A DNA stretch of 33,239 nucleotides from an uncultured Paludibacter sp. (GCA_937927845.1 CALFXE010000215.1:1-33239); one strand, 5' to 3'. Numbered from the stretch's first letter, positions 15,860 to 23,853 are shown. Numbers and translations are program-made. Notes: generated by a model not told the origin, from the letters alone.

Positions 15860-16312
15860 ATGAAAACAACAGAATTTACCATGCCGGAAATCACTATCTC
15901 TTATAAGGACAATGTAAAAGCATCCGAAAGGGTGAAAATACTCTCTTCCGAAACGTCCTATTCTTATCTGAAACCGTTCTATGCGGAATGTATGGAGCAC
16001 CACGAAGAAAGTTATGTAATGTTCCTCAATCGGGCAAACAAGGCTTTAGGCGTTTCCCTGATTTCAAAAGGTGGGATGGCTGAAACAGTAATGGACGTGA
16101 AGATAATCCTGCAAACCGCCCTGAAAGTCCACGCTTCGGGGATAATCCTCTCACATAACCACCCATCGGGCAACTTGCATCCGAGTGAACCGGATAAACA
16201 AATCACCTCAAAAATCAAGGAAGCCTGTAAATTCTTGGACTTACACCTGTTAGACCATATCATCCTAACAGAAGAAAGCTATTACAGTTTTACAGACGAG
16301 GGGCTTATCTAA
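15860..16312 (+). CDS. radC: RadC-like JAB domain protein
   Basis: A 150-residue protein of the RadC family, which lacks the N-terminal helix-hairpin-helix part of full-length RadC. The JAB/MPN metal site is visible as SHNHPSGNLHPSEPD near residues 94-108, with two His and the Asp as ligands. Such short RadC proteins are frequent on Bacteroidetes conjugative elements; their true activity is not settled, and a role in DNA repair is not demonstrated. The stop codon is inside a terminator hairpin. Upstream lies the structured element at 15707-15805. Confidence 0.88.
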   Translation: MKTTEFTMPEITISYKDNVKASERVKILSSETSYSYLKPFYAECMEHHEESYVMFLNRANKALGVSLISKGGMAETVMDVKIILQTALKVHASGIILSHNHPSGNLHPSEPDKQITSKIKEACKFLDLHLLDHIILTEESYYSFTDEGLI

Positions 16313-16323
16313 GCCCTTTTTTT
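16301..16323 (+). terminator. Terminator overlapping the radC stop codon
   Basis: GGGCTTA (16301-16307) pairs with TAAGCCC (16310-16316) across TC, followed by seven T residues. The radC TAA stop (16310-16312) is part of the descending arm. Confidence 0.85.
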
Positions 16324-16719
16324 GTTACTGGCAACAAAAACGCAATATCCTACTTTTAAAATAAAACCTTTTTCCCTGTTTCTCCTATTGTAAATCTTCC
16401 TCATAAGCAGTCACCAATCGCAGCAATCATTTTCGTATCACATAGGCAAAGGTATTTCCGTGTTCTTAACGGCTTTGCAAGGTCAAGCCCTAAAGGGTTA
16501 AAACAAAAATCTTCCTGCTGTACTTCGTCCAGAGAGTATTTTTCTTTAAAACCTTGCAAAGCCTAAACACTACCCTTTAAAGCCTATATGAAACGAAAAC
16601 GACCGCCCCGACCGGAAACGCATAAAAAAAAAGTCAGATTTACGAGAAACAGGAAAAAGGTTATGAAACTAAACTCCCTTACCTCTCAAATCCGCATAAA
16701 TTTTAAAAGACACAGAATT
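16324..16719. other. Long intergenic region with a 13-bp inverted repeat before ardA
   Basis: About 400 bases without a supported gene. The clearest structure is GGCTTTGCAAGGT (16471-16483) facing ACCTTGCAAAGCC (16551-16563), a perfect 13-base inverted repeat 67 bases apart. Between the arms is a small CCCTaaAGGG hairpin. An in-frame extension of ardA back to 16588 is open, but it is very basic and unlike ArdA. The inverted repeat may be a leader fold or a protein-binding site. I see no promoter that I would trust. Confidence 0.5.
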
Positions 16720-17253
16720 ATGGAAACAGTAACATTATCAGAAGCAAGAGTTTATGTAGGCACTTACGCCAAGTATAACAACGGGTCACTTTTCGGCAAG
16801 TGGTTAGACCTGTCCGACTATTCGGATAAGGACGAGTTTTTGGAAGCGTGCCGGGAACTCCACGAGGACGAGCAAGACCCGGAATTTATGTTTCAGGACA
16901 TCGAGAACGTACCCGAAAGCCTGATTTCCGAAAGCTGGCTGTCTGAGAAGTTCTTTGAGGTACGGGACGCCATCGAGAAGCTAAGCGAAACCCAGCAGGA
17001 AGCCTTTTTCGTATGGTGTGACCACCACAACCACGATATAAGCGAAGAAGATGCGGACGACCTTGTTTCATCCTTTGAGAATGACTATCAGGGAGAGTAT
17101 AAAGACGAGGAAGATTACGCCTATGAAGTTGTAGAGGAATGTTACGACCTGCCGGAGTTCGCAAAGACCTACTTTGATTATTCGGCTTTTGCCCGTGACT
17201 TGTTTATGACTGATTACTGGATGGATAACGGTTTTGTTTTCCGTTGTGCCTGA
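16720..17253 (+). CDS. ardA: Antirestriction protein ArdA
   Basis: ArdA is an acidic DNA mimic that inhibits type I restriction enzymes and so protects incoming element DNA after transfer. The 177-residue protein begins ETVTLSEARVYVGTYAKYNNGSLFGKWLDLSDY, a typical ArdA start, and is strongly acidic (for example the DISEEDADD and EYKDEED stretches), with the terminal YFDYSAFARDL region. ATG 16720 is chosen because conserved ArdA sequence begins here. It lies in the accessory segment between radC and the small genes, where antirestriction functions are common. Confidence 0.93.
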   Translation: METVTLSEARVYVGTYAKYNNGSLFGKWLDLSDYSDKDEFLEACRELHEDEQDPEFMFQDIENVPESLISESWLSEKFFEVRDAIEKLSETQQEAFFVWCDHHNHDISEEDADDLVSSFENDYQGEYKDEEDYAYEVVEECYDLPEFAKTYFDYSAFARDLFMTDYWMDNGFVFRCA

Positions 17254-17262
17254 TTACTAACC

Positions 17263-17280
17263 GGGTGGAGCAATCCACCC
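17263..17280 (+). promoter_or_regulatory. GGGTGGA/TCCACCC hairpin before a small gene
   Basis: GGGTGGA (17263-17269) pairs with TCCACCC (17274-17280) around a four-base loop, 10 bases after the ardA stop and 16 bases before the next ATG. No T-run follows. A near-copy precedes traE (28046-28064). It may be an intercistronic RNA stem. Confidence 0.5.
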
Positions 17281-17296
17281 ACAACACACAAAGACA

Positions 17297-17509
17297 ATGA
17301 AAGTATATAATAACATAAAGACCGTTTTAAGGTGGGTAATACTGGCTTTTATTATCTATCAGGTTGCCACCAGCAGCACCGGAGCGTGGATAGCCCTAAT
17401 CGTAGGCTTTTATATAGTCCGATTCTTTCTCCGGCTGTTTATCTCCGCCGTTTACCTGTTTTGCATGGCATTTATTTTCATTGTATTGCTTTCGCTTTTA
17501 ATTATCTGA
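17297..17509 (+). CDS. Small hydrophobic membrane protein
   Basis: A 70-residue protein, nearly all hydrophobic after the first 12 residues. It appears to have two or three membrane segments (about residues 13-26, 28-45 and 49-70) broken only by STG and single charged residues, and it has Arg at the first cytoplasmic turns. I do not recognise a named family. It lies 43 bases after ardA and 24 bases before the DUF3873 gene, suggesting one transcript. Function is unknown. Confidence 0.65.
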   Translation: MKVYNNIKTVLRWVILAFIIYQVATSSTGAWIALIVGFYIVRFFLRLFISAVYLFCMAFIFIVLLSLLII

Positions 17510-17533
17510 TAACTCATTTTAAATTATAACGAT

Positions 17534-17749
17534 ATGGAAACTTTAAACAAGAACGGGGTAAGTATTACCCAAACACCGGGAGAGGAAAAATATGTGAAAT
17601 GCTGTTTAGGCGCATTCAGGGGACAGATTTATTATCAGTACGATTATCGCCATACAGATATGGAACTGTTCAGCACAGTGGCTAAAACACTGGAGGAATG
17701 CCGCCGCAAGCGGGATGAATGGGTAGCGAAGAAAGAAAAGAAACAATAA
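17534..17749 (+). CDS. DUF3873 family protein
   Basis: A 71-residue protein recognised as the DUF3873 family found on Bacteroides conjugative transposons: MxTLNKNGVSITQTPGEEKY and the YYQYDYRHTDMELFSTVAKTLEECR stretch. No signal or membrane segment is visible, and the tail is basic. Function is unknown. It is one of the small accessory genes that travel with ardA in these elements. Confidence 0.8.
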   Translation: METLNKNGVSITQTPGEEKYVKCCLGAFRGQIYYQYDYRHTDMELFSTVAKTLEECRRKRDEWVAKKEKKQ

Positions 17750-17768
17750 CAATTAAACAAGTACATTT

Positions 17769-18248
17769 ATGAAAACGACAGAAGTAAATAACAAGATTAT
17801 CGGCAGACGCTGCAAGTGCATATTTACCGGATTACTGGTAACGGGTGTTATCGAAGCCGTAGAGGAAAACGAATATTCCGTGCAGGTGAAAGTACGTTTT
17901 GACACGCCGCACCAATGGGGTGATGAACTTTATTCTTATGACTGGTCTTTCGGGCGTAAATCGGACGGTTTCGGCTCCTTGAAATATTTGGAGTTACTGC
18001 CGGACAAAACGACATTCGATGCAATGATAGTTACTTTCGGGGAACCCATCGGCACACTGGACGCCATTTTTGAGGATGTGAAAACGTGGGGTGTCTGTTC
18101 CCTGAAAGGATGGATAGACAGCTACGAAAGCACCCGTTTCACTCCCGTAGGCATAGATAAGGCAGTGATAACAAGTGAATATAACATAGACTGTGTTAAA
18201 GAATGGCTGGAACATAACACGCCCGTCAAGGATATTGTAACCAGTTGA
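17769..18248 (+). CDS. Hypothetical protein of the element
   Basis: A 159-residue soluble protein that I do not recognise. The N-terminal half (GRRCKCIFTGLLVTGVIEAVEENEYSVQVKVRFDTPH) reads like a small beta-barrel, and the sequence has a Trp-rich WGDELYSYDWSFGRKS segment. It starts 19 bases after the DUF3873 gene and is the last of the accessory plus-strand genes. Its stop is closely followed by a palindrome and a minus-strand terminator. Confidence 0.65.
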   Translation: MKTTEVNNKIIGRRCKCIFTGLLVTGVIEAVEENEYSVQVKVRFDTPHQWGDELYSYDWSFGRKSDGFGSLKYLELLPDKTTFDAMIVTFGEPIGTLDAIFEDVKTWGVCSLKGWIDSYESTRFTPVGIDKAVITSEYNIDCVKEWLEHNTPVKDIVTS

Positions 18249-18255
18249 TGGAGAA

Positions 18256-18275
18256 CGGCGGCAAATTTGCCGCCG
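18256..18275. terminator. 20-bp perfect palindrome at the end of the accessory genes
   Basis: CGGCGGCAAA followed by its exact complement TTTGCCGCCG lies 7 bases past the preceding stop. The T-run is poor (CTACTTTCTTTC), so it may be a weak terminator or a protein site for this strand. Confidence 0.5.
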
Positions 18276-18348
18276 CTACTTTCTTTCAGTGAGCTAAAGC
18301 GGACAAAGAAAGATAGCAAAGAAACCCTTGTAGTTCCCTATAAATAAA

Positions 18349-18381
18349 GACAACCCGCCGGATATTACCCAGCGGGTTGTC
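18349..18381 (-). terminator. Terminator of the minus-strand tra operon
   Basis: GACAACCCGC (18349-18358) pairs with GCGGGTTGTC (18372-18381) in a perfect 10-pair stem. On the minus strand the stem is followed by CTTTATTTATA, a fair T-rich tail, so it would end the transcript of the small gene at 18406. Confidence 0.65.
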
Positions 18382-18405
18382 TGTCATAAAATTACGCTTT
18401 TCGTA

Positions 18406-18525
18406 TCATTCCAATTCTTCGCCCCATAGTTCCTTATCGGTTGGAGCGTGTTTCATTTCATACCAGCACCAGCAACCAGCCAGCAGGTAAAAGGCTGCCA
18501 AAGCCACAAGGAAATTAAACATCAT
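18406..18525 (-). CDS. Small 39-residue membrane protein
   Basis: A short minus-strand gene at the end of the tra operon. It begins MMFNFLVALAAFYLLAGCWC, with one hydrophobic segment at about residues 3-18, a WCWYE junction, and an acidic soluble tail ending WGEELE. The ATG is at 18523-18525 and the TGA at 18406-18408. It lies 26 bases after the 105-residue gene. I do not recognise a family. The good hydrophobic helix and coherent charge pattern argue that it is real. Confidence 0.6.
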   Translation of the reverse strand: MMFNFLVALAAFYLLAGCWCWYEMKHAPTDKELWGEELE

Positions 18526-18551
18526 AAAGATAGCATGAATGAACCCTGATA

Positions 18552-18869
18552 TTATTCCTCAAAGCACAGAAAGGCTACTTTCAGAATACACACCATTTCT
18601 TCATCTTCGGAATCAAATTTCCAAGTCCGCTTTTTGACAACCATTTCCGTATCATAGTCGAAATAATTCAATGCCGGAGAATCATCTTCTTCATCCGCCC
18701 ATTTGAAAGTCTGATTGGACGGTGTTTTTCTCAATTCTACCCGGTCAAATTGGGAAATGCTTTCTTTATCCACTATCACGATGTCACCCACTGCCGGAAC
18801 TGCATCGGTTTTCCATACGGTACTTACATAAAAAGAAATACCGTTTATAGCCAATTCTATTTTAACCAT
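18552..18869 (-). CDS. Hypothetical protein of the tra operon
   Basis: A 105-residue acidic protein that I do not recognise. It opens with VKIELAINGISFYVSTVWKTDAVPAVGDIVIV, suggesting a small beta-rich domain, and has an acidic centre (WADEEDDSP) and ends VAFLCFEE. It lies 12 bases after traQ and 26 bases before the 39-residue gene, so it is probably the penultimate cistron. Function unknown. Confidence 0.65.
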   Translation of the reverse strand: MVKIELAINGISFYVSTVWKTDAVPAVGDIVIVDKESISQFDRVELRKTPSNQTFKWADEEDDSPALNYFDYDTEMVVKKRTWKFDSEDEEMVCILKVAFLCFEE

Positions 18870-18881
18870 ATTCTTTTTGTC

Positions 18882-19331
18882 TTAATTATTTTCTTCTTCC
18901 TTGTTATTATCGTTATTGAACGAAAAGGTAAGCTGCACCAACTGTCCGAAGCTATCCTGAAAATACACATCTACCGTCTGCTGGTCGGTCGATGCAGAGG
19001 TATAGTAAAGCCGGAATGTTTCACCCGGAAGCGGGTACAGGTCATTCGGCAGTAATACCGTCCCGTCCGACATTTTCAGTGTTCCCGCCCCGTCCGGTTG
19101 GAAATAGCGGATGAAGTACTTTGTTTCCTCATACCGTCCATCCCGGTGAAGCTGGCAGCGTATTTCCGCCGTTTCACCCACCTTTAACTTTTTCGGTACA
19201 GGCATCGTTTCGACAGTGAACGAGTAAGACTGCTGTATATCCACATTGTCATTACAGGCACTCACTAACAACAGGGCAGCCACCATGTAGCACCCTATCA
19301 GCATCTTATAAATTACATTTCTCATATACAT
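18882..19331 (-). CDS. traQ: TraQ (DUF3872) conjugative transposon protein
   Basis: A 149-residue predicted lipoprotein recognised as the DUF3872 family (TraQ) by VETMPVPKKLKVGETAEIRCQLHRDGRYEETKYFIRYFQPDGAGTLKM and the GQLVQLTFSFNNDN end. A hydrophobic signal (about residues 10-24) leads to LLLVSAC, with Cys26 as the probable lipidated residue. It is placed in the transfer channel group of CTnDOT elements, but a precise role is not known. The start is ATG 19331 or 19325. traO ends 20 bases upstream; traP, which usually lies between traO and traQ, is absent. Confidence 0.85.
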   Translation of the reverse strand: MYMRNVIYKMLIGCYMVAALLLVSACNDNVDIQQSYSFTVETMPVPKKLKVGETAEIRCQLHRDGRYEETKYFIRYFQPDGAGTLKMSDGTVLLPNDLYPLPGETFRLYYTSASTDQQTVDVYFQDSFGQLVQLTFSFNNDNNKEEENN

Positions 19332-19350
19332 TATATAATAGGTTAGTTTA

Positions 19351-19734
19351 TCACATGATTATCTTTAGTCCGACCCCGAACTGTGTATGGAACTTACCAA
19401 CGGAAGAACCGAACAGGCATCTTTCCCGTGCGTTAATCAGCAGCACCACCCGGTCGGTAATATAGCTTTCCAGTTCCAGCGTCAGCGCACCGCCATAGAC
19501 AAACCCGTCTTTATTCGTCAGCATCGAGCCATCGGGCAGCAGCTTGTCGCCCCAGTTACTTGTTTCGTACCCGGCAAGGGCAGACAAGCCCAACGAAAGA
19601 AAAAAGGTTTTCTTCCGGTCGGAAAGGAAGTTCAGGTAGTAACCGCCCTCTCCTGTAAACTGGCTCACGGGTATTTGCAAATCCTTTAGTGAACTGTGGA
19701 ACGGTGTACACGGTACGGACAGTACTTTTACCAC
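19351..19734 (-). pseudogene. traO: TraO remnant, N-terminal part missing
   Basis: The recognisable part is the C-terminal portion of TraO, from IPVSQFTGEGGYYLNFLSDRKKTFFLSLG to the end VGKFHTQFGVGLKIIM, about 108 residues. Upstream of this the reading frame passes into traN sequence in another frame, and the nominal GTG start at 19734 belongs to traN. A normal TraO is about 190 residues with a signal peptide at its start, and no such part is present. The gene is therefore truncated by a deletion at about 19690. It cannot be made from its own start, although a frameshifted fusion product is conceivable. Confidence 0.85.
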
Positions 19735-20470
19735 CGATAACCAGTATTTCGTTATAGCTCCTTACCGGGTCAATAACGGTTTCCTGAATAGCCGTTCTTT
19801 TAGCTACCTTTTTATCCACAATCTTGAAGCGGATAAAATCGGTATCAAACGGCACGTTTGAACTATTCTTCACCTGTGTATGAAAATAGAAAAGCCCGTT
19901 ATGCGAATAAATCCCCTTTACCAAGAACTGCACCCCGAAACGCTTGCATCCCAAATGCTTTATTTCCCGGTCATTGTTCTTGTAGACGGACTGCATAATC
20001 AGCTTTACCAAAAGCGGGCTTTCGCTGCCCAGTTCCCGAAAATAAATATTCATCCGGGTATGGCTGAAATCCGTTGTGTCCTTATTCTCCAAGAAATCTT
20101 TCATTTCGATGTTCAGCATTTCCGGTTCGTGTGCGTATTTCGCATTAAATGAATAAAAGCTGCCATCCTCACAAATCACGCTGAAATTGGTTTCACCGGG
20201 AAAGCCCTCTGTCGTAGCCTTGACCCGGACAACGTTTTCCGCACCGTCCGCTTTTCCGGCGATAATGTAGTTACTGCCCAAGTCCACGTACTTGACCGCA
20301 GACGGGAAAATGATATGAACCGTTTTGGCAAACGTCACCTGTACGCCGTAAGGTGTCACCATTTGGCGGTAAGGGAGCTTCTTTGTAATGCCCTGAAACA
20401 AATCGTTACTTTGTGCTTTCACTGAAACCACGCCCAAGATAAGAGCGAATAAAATCATTAACTTTTTCAT
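19556..20470 (-). CDS. traN: TraN (VirB9-like), C-terminal end lost
   Basis: TraN is the VirB9-like outer part of the mating channel. The signal peptide MKKLMILFALILGVVSVKAQ and the body up to STVRTVYTVPQFT (about residue 260) are intact. After this the usual C-terminus of about 65 residues (from memory, an IPDDK...VVEL type end) is replaced by out-of-frame traO sequence (KGFANTREPVYRRGRLL...), giving 304 residues. The last 40-odd residues have no family resemblance. The junction is near 19690. VirB9 C-termini contact the VirB7/VirB10 partners, so this protein is probably non-functional. Confidence 0.85.
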   Translation of the reverse strand: MKKLMILFALILGVVSVKAQSNDLFQGITKKLPYRQMVTPYGVQVTFAKTVHIIFPSAVKYVDLGSNYIIAGKADGAENVVRVKATTEGFPGETNFSVICEDGSFYSFNAKYAHEPEMLNIEMKDFLENKDTTDFSHTRMNIYFRELGSESPLLVKLIMQSVYKNNDREIKHLGCKRFGVQFLVKGIYSHNGLFYFHTQVKNSSNVPFDTDFIRFKIVDKKVAKRTAIQETVIDPVRSYNEILVIGGKSTVRTVYTVPQFTKGFANTREPVYRRGRLLPELPFRPEENLFSFVGLVCPCRVRNK

Positions 20471-20510
20471 TTTGGATTGAAATTTTTATGGTTGATAATT
20501 GATAAATGGA

Positions 20511-21890
20511 TTATTGTTGTTTGGCGTAAAGCATCACCTGATAGTTCGCTTTCAGGTGAACCTTTACCGTGCGGAACTTCTTTGCGAGGTATTGCGAACC
20601 GCCCTGCATCAACCCCCTTGTTATATCCATTGCGACCTGCTGCCCGGCACTTTGCGCAAAGGAAATACTCGTTCCCAGTCCCGCACCGATGTTCGCCATC
20701 GCTTCTTTTGCCGCTTCCTGTTCCAGTGACGAGGGAACGGAAAGCCCCTTTTGCCCGTCACTGTCGTACACGGCAAGTTCCACCGGAATGATATTTCCCG
20801 CATATTCGAGCGAGGAAACCAGTATGTCGAGCCGTTCCCCCTGCACTTTGGCACTTCCCGATACAAGGCTGTTTTTCGGGACAATCACATTTCCCGCCTG
20901 CAACGGTTCCAACAGCCGAAGTTTGACGGTCTGCCCGTCCGTCAGTGTTTGGTCGTGATGGATGCACGCCCGAATCGTATTCTTTCCCATCGAATAACCA
21001 CTGCCGACCGCCGTATTAAACCCGTAATTGCGTGGCTTGCTGTATTCGGCGATAAACTCGGCATTGCTCATGGGCTGCTGCAATCCTGAAACCGTCCTGT
21101 CCGATACCGCTTTTACAGGTGTGGCGTTTCCGCTTCCCTGAACGGATGCGGACGGTGTGACCTGTGCAATCTGTCCCGATTGTGAACTTTGCCCGTTCTG
21201 TCCGTTCATATACTTTGCCGCCAGTTCGTAGGACTTTTCCATAAGCGCCACCTGTTCATCCATGCTACCCGCCCCGTTTTCTTTGGCATCGAGCCGGGCA
21301 GTAAGTTCTTCCACCTGCCGTTTGAGTTCCTCCTTTTCCTTGTCCTCTTTCGGCGTTTCGTAGAAACTGCCTAACTGTCGGTTCATGTCCCGGTAAGCCG
21401 CCGCCGATGATTGGATGGAAGAACGGCTATTGTTCGGTGCACCCGCCCCGAAGTCTATTACATTGGTTTTCGGTTTTTCTGCCGGAGCATCATCTATCAG
21501 GGTCAAATCTTCCCCGTTCCCGTTTTCCTCTCCGAGCGAAAAGGCAAAATCCTGCAAGGAGCGCATCTTGTCCGCCTGCTTGTTCTCCATCTGTTCCTGT
21601 TCGTAGGCGGTCTTTTTATCGCTGATTATCCCGTCCCCTTTGGGTTGCGGAATATCGGCGTTAAAGCCGCCCACGTTTTCCACTCTTGCTTCGTCCTTGT
21701 CGGAGGGTGCAAAAATCAGGTACATACATCCTAAGAATACCAGTCCCATAAGCGGGTAAACCAGCATCTTTTTCCGTTGCTGTATCTGCTGCGGGGTCAG
21801 TTCCTTTTTTTCCTTTACCTGTCTTTCAGGTTCTTTCTTCCTGTCCGTTTCCGGTGCGGGAACTTCATTCTTTACTTCTTTTTCTTCCAT
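20511..21890 (-). CDS. traM: TraM (VirB10-like) channel protein
   Basis: A 459-residue VirB10-like protein that spans the inner membrane and reaches the outer membrane channel. The N-terminus is charged, one membrane segment lies at about residues 45-64 (VYPLMGLVFLGCMYLIFAPS), then comes a long Gln/Ser-rich periplasmic linker and a C-terminal domain from about residue 310 that includes IRACIHHDQTLTDGQTVKLRLLEPLQAG. It begins 26 bases inside traL. The C-terminal end appears intact, in contrast to traN downstream. Confidence 0.9.
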   Translation of the reverse strand: MEEKEVKNEVPAPETDRKKEPERQVKEKKELTPQQIQQRKKMLVYPLMGLVFLGCMYLIFAPSDKDEARVENVGGFNADIPQPKGDGIISDKKTAYEQEQMENKQADKMRSLQDFAFSLGEENGNGEDLTLIDDAPAEKPKTNVIDFGAGAPNNSRSSIQSSAAAYRDMNRQLGSFYETPKEDKEKEELKRQVEELTARLDAKENGAGSMDEQVALMEKSYELAAKYMNGQNGQSSQSGQIAQVTPSASVQGSGNATPVKAVSDRTVSGLQQPMSNAEFIAEYSKPRNYGFNTAVGSGYSMGKNTIRACIHHDQTLTDGQTVKLRLLEPLQAGNVIVPKNSLVSGSAKVQGERLDILVSSLEYAGNIIPVELAVYDSDGQKGLSVPSSLEQEAAKEAMANIGAGLGTSISFAQSAGQQVAMDITRGLMQGGSQYLAKKFRTVKVHLKANYQVMLYAKQQ

Positions 21891-22170
21891 TGTCTGACTG
21901 ATTAAAAATGTTCGTACTGTCTTTACCTTGTAGCTGCAACTGCCTGATGTGTTCTATCCGTATGGTTTCGCCGTCCTCTTTTCCTATCCGGTAAATGGAT
22001 GATACCGTAAAGTAGATGGATAGCCCGCCGAAGAACAGGAACATAAAAAGGATTACCGCCAGCCTTATTTCCGGTGTCATGCGCCCGCACAGGCGGCGGA
22101 GTTTTTCATCCGCCCAGTCCTGTACATGGATAATTGCCTGATTCACCGGAGAGAGAATTTTCCGCATCAT
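21865..22170 (-). CDS. traL: TraL (DUF3989) conjugative transposon protein
   Basis: A 101-residue protein with one membrane segment at about residues 34-56 (LAVILFMFLFFGGLSIYFTVSSI). The N-terminal half is basic (ADEKLRRLCGRMTPEIR). It matches the small TraL/DUF3989 proteins of CTnDOT-type elements. It lies 3 bases after traK and overlaps traM by 26 bases. A structural membrane part of the transfer channel is likely. Confidence 0.85.
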   Translation of the reverse strand: MMRKILSPVNQAIIHVQDWADEKLRRLCGRMTPEIRLAVILFMFLFFGGLSIYFTVSSIYRIGKEDGETIRIEHIRQLQLQGKDSTNIFNQSDNGRKRSKE

Positions 22171-22173
22171 GGC

Positions 22174-22797
22174 TTACCGCTTTATTGTGTTCAAGTCCTT
22201 GTTTTCCGTTATCTCGAAACTTTCCATCATAAAGCCGTGCGGGTTATTATCCGAACGCACAGCGTTCAGCAACCGGCAACGGCTGACAAGGCTTCGCTCG
22301 GTCACGCTGCTTTCACGGATAATCATTTGGCGGGCATAAGTCGCCACCGCATACGGGTACACATCGAAATTGCATGAAACGCTGTCTATCTGTATCGTCT
22401 GGCTGATATTGCCCGAAATGATACGGTTGTAATACCCTTTTTCCGACAGGTCACGGTAATAGTTGAATGCGCTCTTGTCGGCGAGGAACAGCGACCGTTT
22501 GATATTGCTTTCGATAGCGTTCTTATCGGGTGAGAGCGTGAAAAAGAGTTCGTGGAAACGTTTCACGTGTTCCCTTGCTTCGACCGGACGGTTTTGTGTC
22601 AAATCTTGCGAAAGGGCAAGCATCAACGACTTGCCGCCGTCCAGTACATAAATCTTCTGCCGTTGCGCTTCGGCAAACGTGTAGGAGTTCCAAACGGCGT
22701 ACCCCGTTATCAGGGTACACATGACGACAAACACAATCCCGAAAAGCCGTATCTGTTTGAAACTGGTTTCAATGTTCTTTAAACTTTTAAATTCCAT
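22174..22797 (-). CDS. traK: TraK (VirB8-like) channel protein
   Basis: A 207-residue protein with one N-terminal membrane segment (about residues 18-38, LFGIVFVVMCTLITGYAVWNS) and a periplasmic domain, the VirB8/TrbF arrangement. Family marks are EFKSLKNIETSFKQIR at the start and the DVYPYAVATYARQMIIRESSVT segment. It probably acts as an inner-membrane assembly factor. It lies 14 bases after traJ and 3 bases before traL. Confidence 0.9.
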   Translation of the reverse strand: MEFKSLKNIETSFKQIRLFGIVFVVMCTLITGYAVWNSYTFAEAQRQKIYVLDGGKSLMLALSQDLTQNRPVEAREHVKRFHELFFTLSPDKNAIESNIKRSLFLADKSAFNYYRDLSEKGYYNRIISGNISQTIQIDSVSCNFDVYPYAVATYARQMIIRESSVTERSLVSRCRLLNAVRSDNNPHGFMMESFEITENKDLNTIKR

Positions 22798-22811
22798 CTT
22801 GATTTTTGTTT

Positions 22812-23834
22812 TTAATTACCTTTGATTAGTTTGCCGCCGACCCTGCCGCCTGCGTTCCCGGTGGCTGCCCCGGCTACCGCACCGACACCGCTACCTGTTT
22901 TGTTAGCCGCACTGTTTATATTCCGGTTCATGTTACCCATTCCGCCCGCCTGAATAATCCAGTTCGATACGGTGGGGATGGTGAAGTAACCGATGATACC
23001 GATTATCATAAAAATTATGTACACACTGTTGCTGCTGTCAGGTACGAAATTCGGGTCTGATAGCTCCTGAATATCCTTTTGCAGCATAAGCACCTGTATG
23101 CGGGCAAGTATGGAACTGAACAGGTCGGAAACAGGCAGCCACAGGTAAACGGAAATGTACCTTGTTATCCATTGGGTCAGGGTCGCCTGAAAGCCATCAT
23201 ACACGCTGATGGCAAAGGCTATTGGACCCAATATCGCCAGTACGATAAGGAAAAAGGTTCGGATGGTGTCAATCACAAGGGAAGCCGCCTGAAAGAGAAG
23301 TTCCAGTAATTCCCTGAACCAGTCCCGGACGGATTGCTTGATATTGTGTGCCGCCCTGTCCATATACATACCGCCCATCGTGGCAATATCTTTGGCAGAC
23401 CATCCCAGTTCGTCTATCTGCTTGTCGAACGCTTCATCCGAAACAAGGTACGCCGTTTCCGGATTGCGTACCATCGCTTCATATTGCAGTTTGTCCTTTT
23501 GCTCCCGGTAGGCGTTCATATCGAAAGTTTGCGTTTCGAGCATATTGTTACACCCCTTGACTACTGGCGACATCACACTGTTGATCGTACCCAGTACGAA
23601 CGTGGGAAAGAACATAATGCAGAAGCCAATCACAAAGGGACGCAGGAGCGGGTAAACGTCTATCGGTTCGGCATTGGATAGCGACTGCCACACTTTGGCA
23701 GCCACGTAGAACAAAGCCCCCAGCCCCGCTATCCCTTTGGCTACCCCCGCCATGTTTCCGCACAGCGGCATCATTTCCGTATATAAATTGCGGAGTATCT
23801 GATGCAGGTTATCAAATTCGATTGCTAATAACAT
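22812..23834 (-). CDS. traJ: TraJ (VirB6-like) channel protein
   Basis: A 340-residue polytopic membrane protein, VirB6-like. Hydrophobic segments are visible around residues 32-47, 66-86, 175-205, 230-245 and 275-295, and the C-terminal tail is Gly-Ala rich (GVGAVAGAATGNAGGRVGG). The start MLLAIEFDNLHQILRNLY is characteristic of the CTnDOT TraJ family. It lies between traI and traK with short spacers of 19 and 14 bases. Confidence 0.9.
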   Translation of the reverse strand: MLLAIEFDNLHQILRNLYTEMMPLCGNMAGVAKGIAGLGALFYVAAKVWQSLSNAEPIDVYPLLRPFVIGFCIMFFPTFVLGTINSVMSPVVKGCNNMLETQTFDMNAYREQKDKLQYEAMVRNPETAYLVSDEAFDKQIDELGWSAKDIATMGGMYMDRAAHNIKQSVRDWFRELLELLFQAASLVIDTIRTFFLIVLAILGPIAFAISVYDGFQATLTQWITRYISVYLWLPVSDLFSSILARIQVLMLQKDIQELSDPNFVPDSSNSVYIIFMIIGIIGYFTIPTVSNWIIQAGGMGNMNRNINSAANKTGSGVGAVAGAATGNAGGRVGGKLIKGN

Positions 23835-23853
23835 ATTATCTGTTTTTTAGGGG

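Noticed and set aside
16588..16719. Extension of ardA to an upstream ATG at 16588
   Set aside because: The added 44 residues are strongly basic and unlike the acidic DNA-mimic ArdA; conserved sequence starts at 16720.
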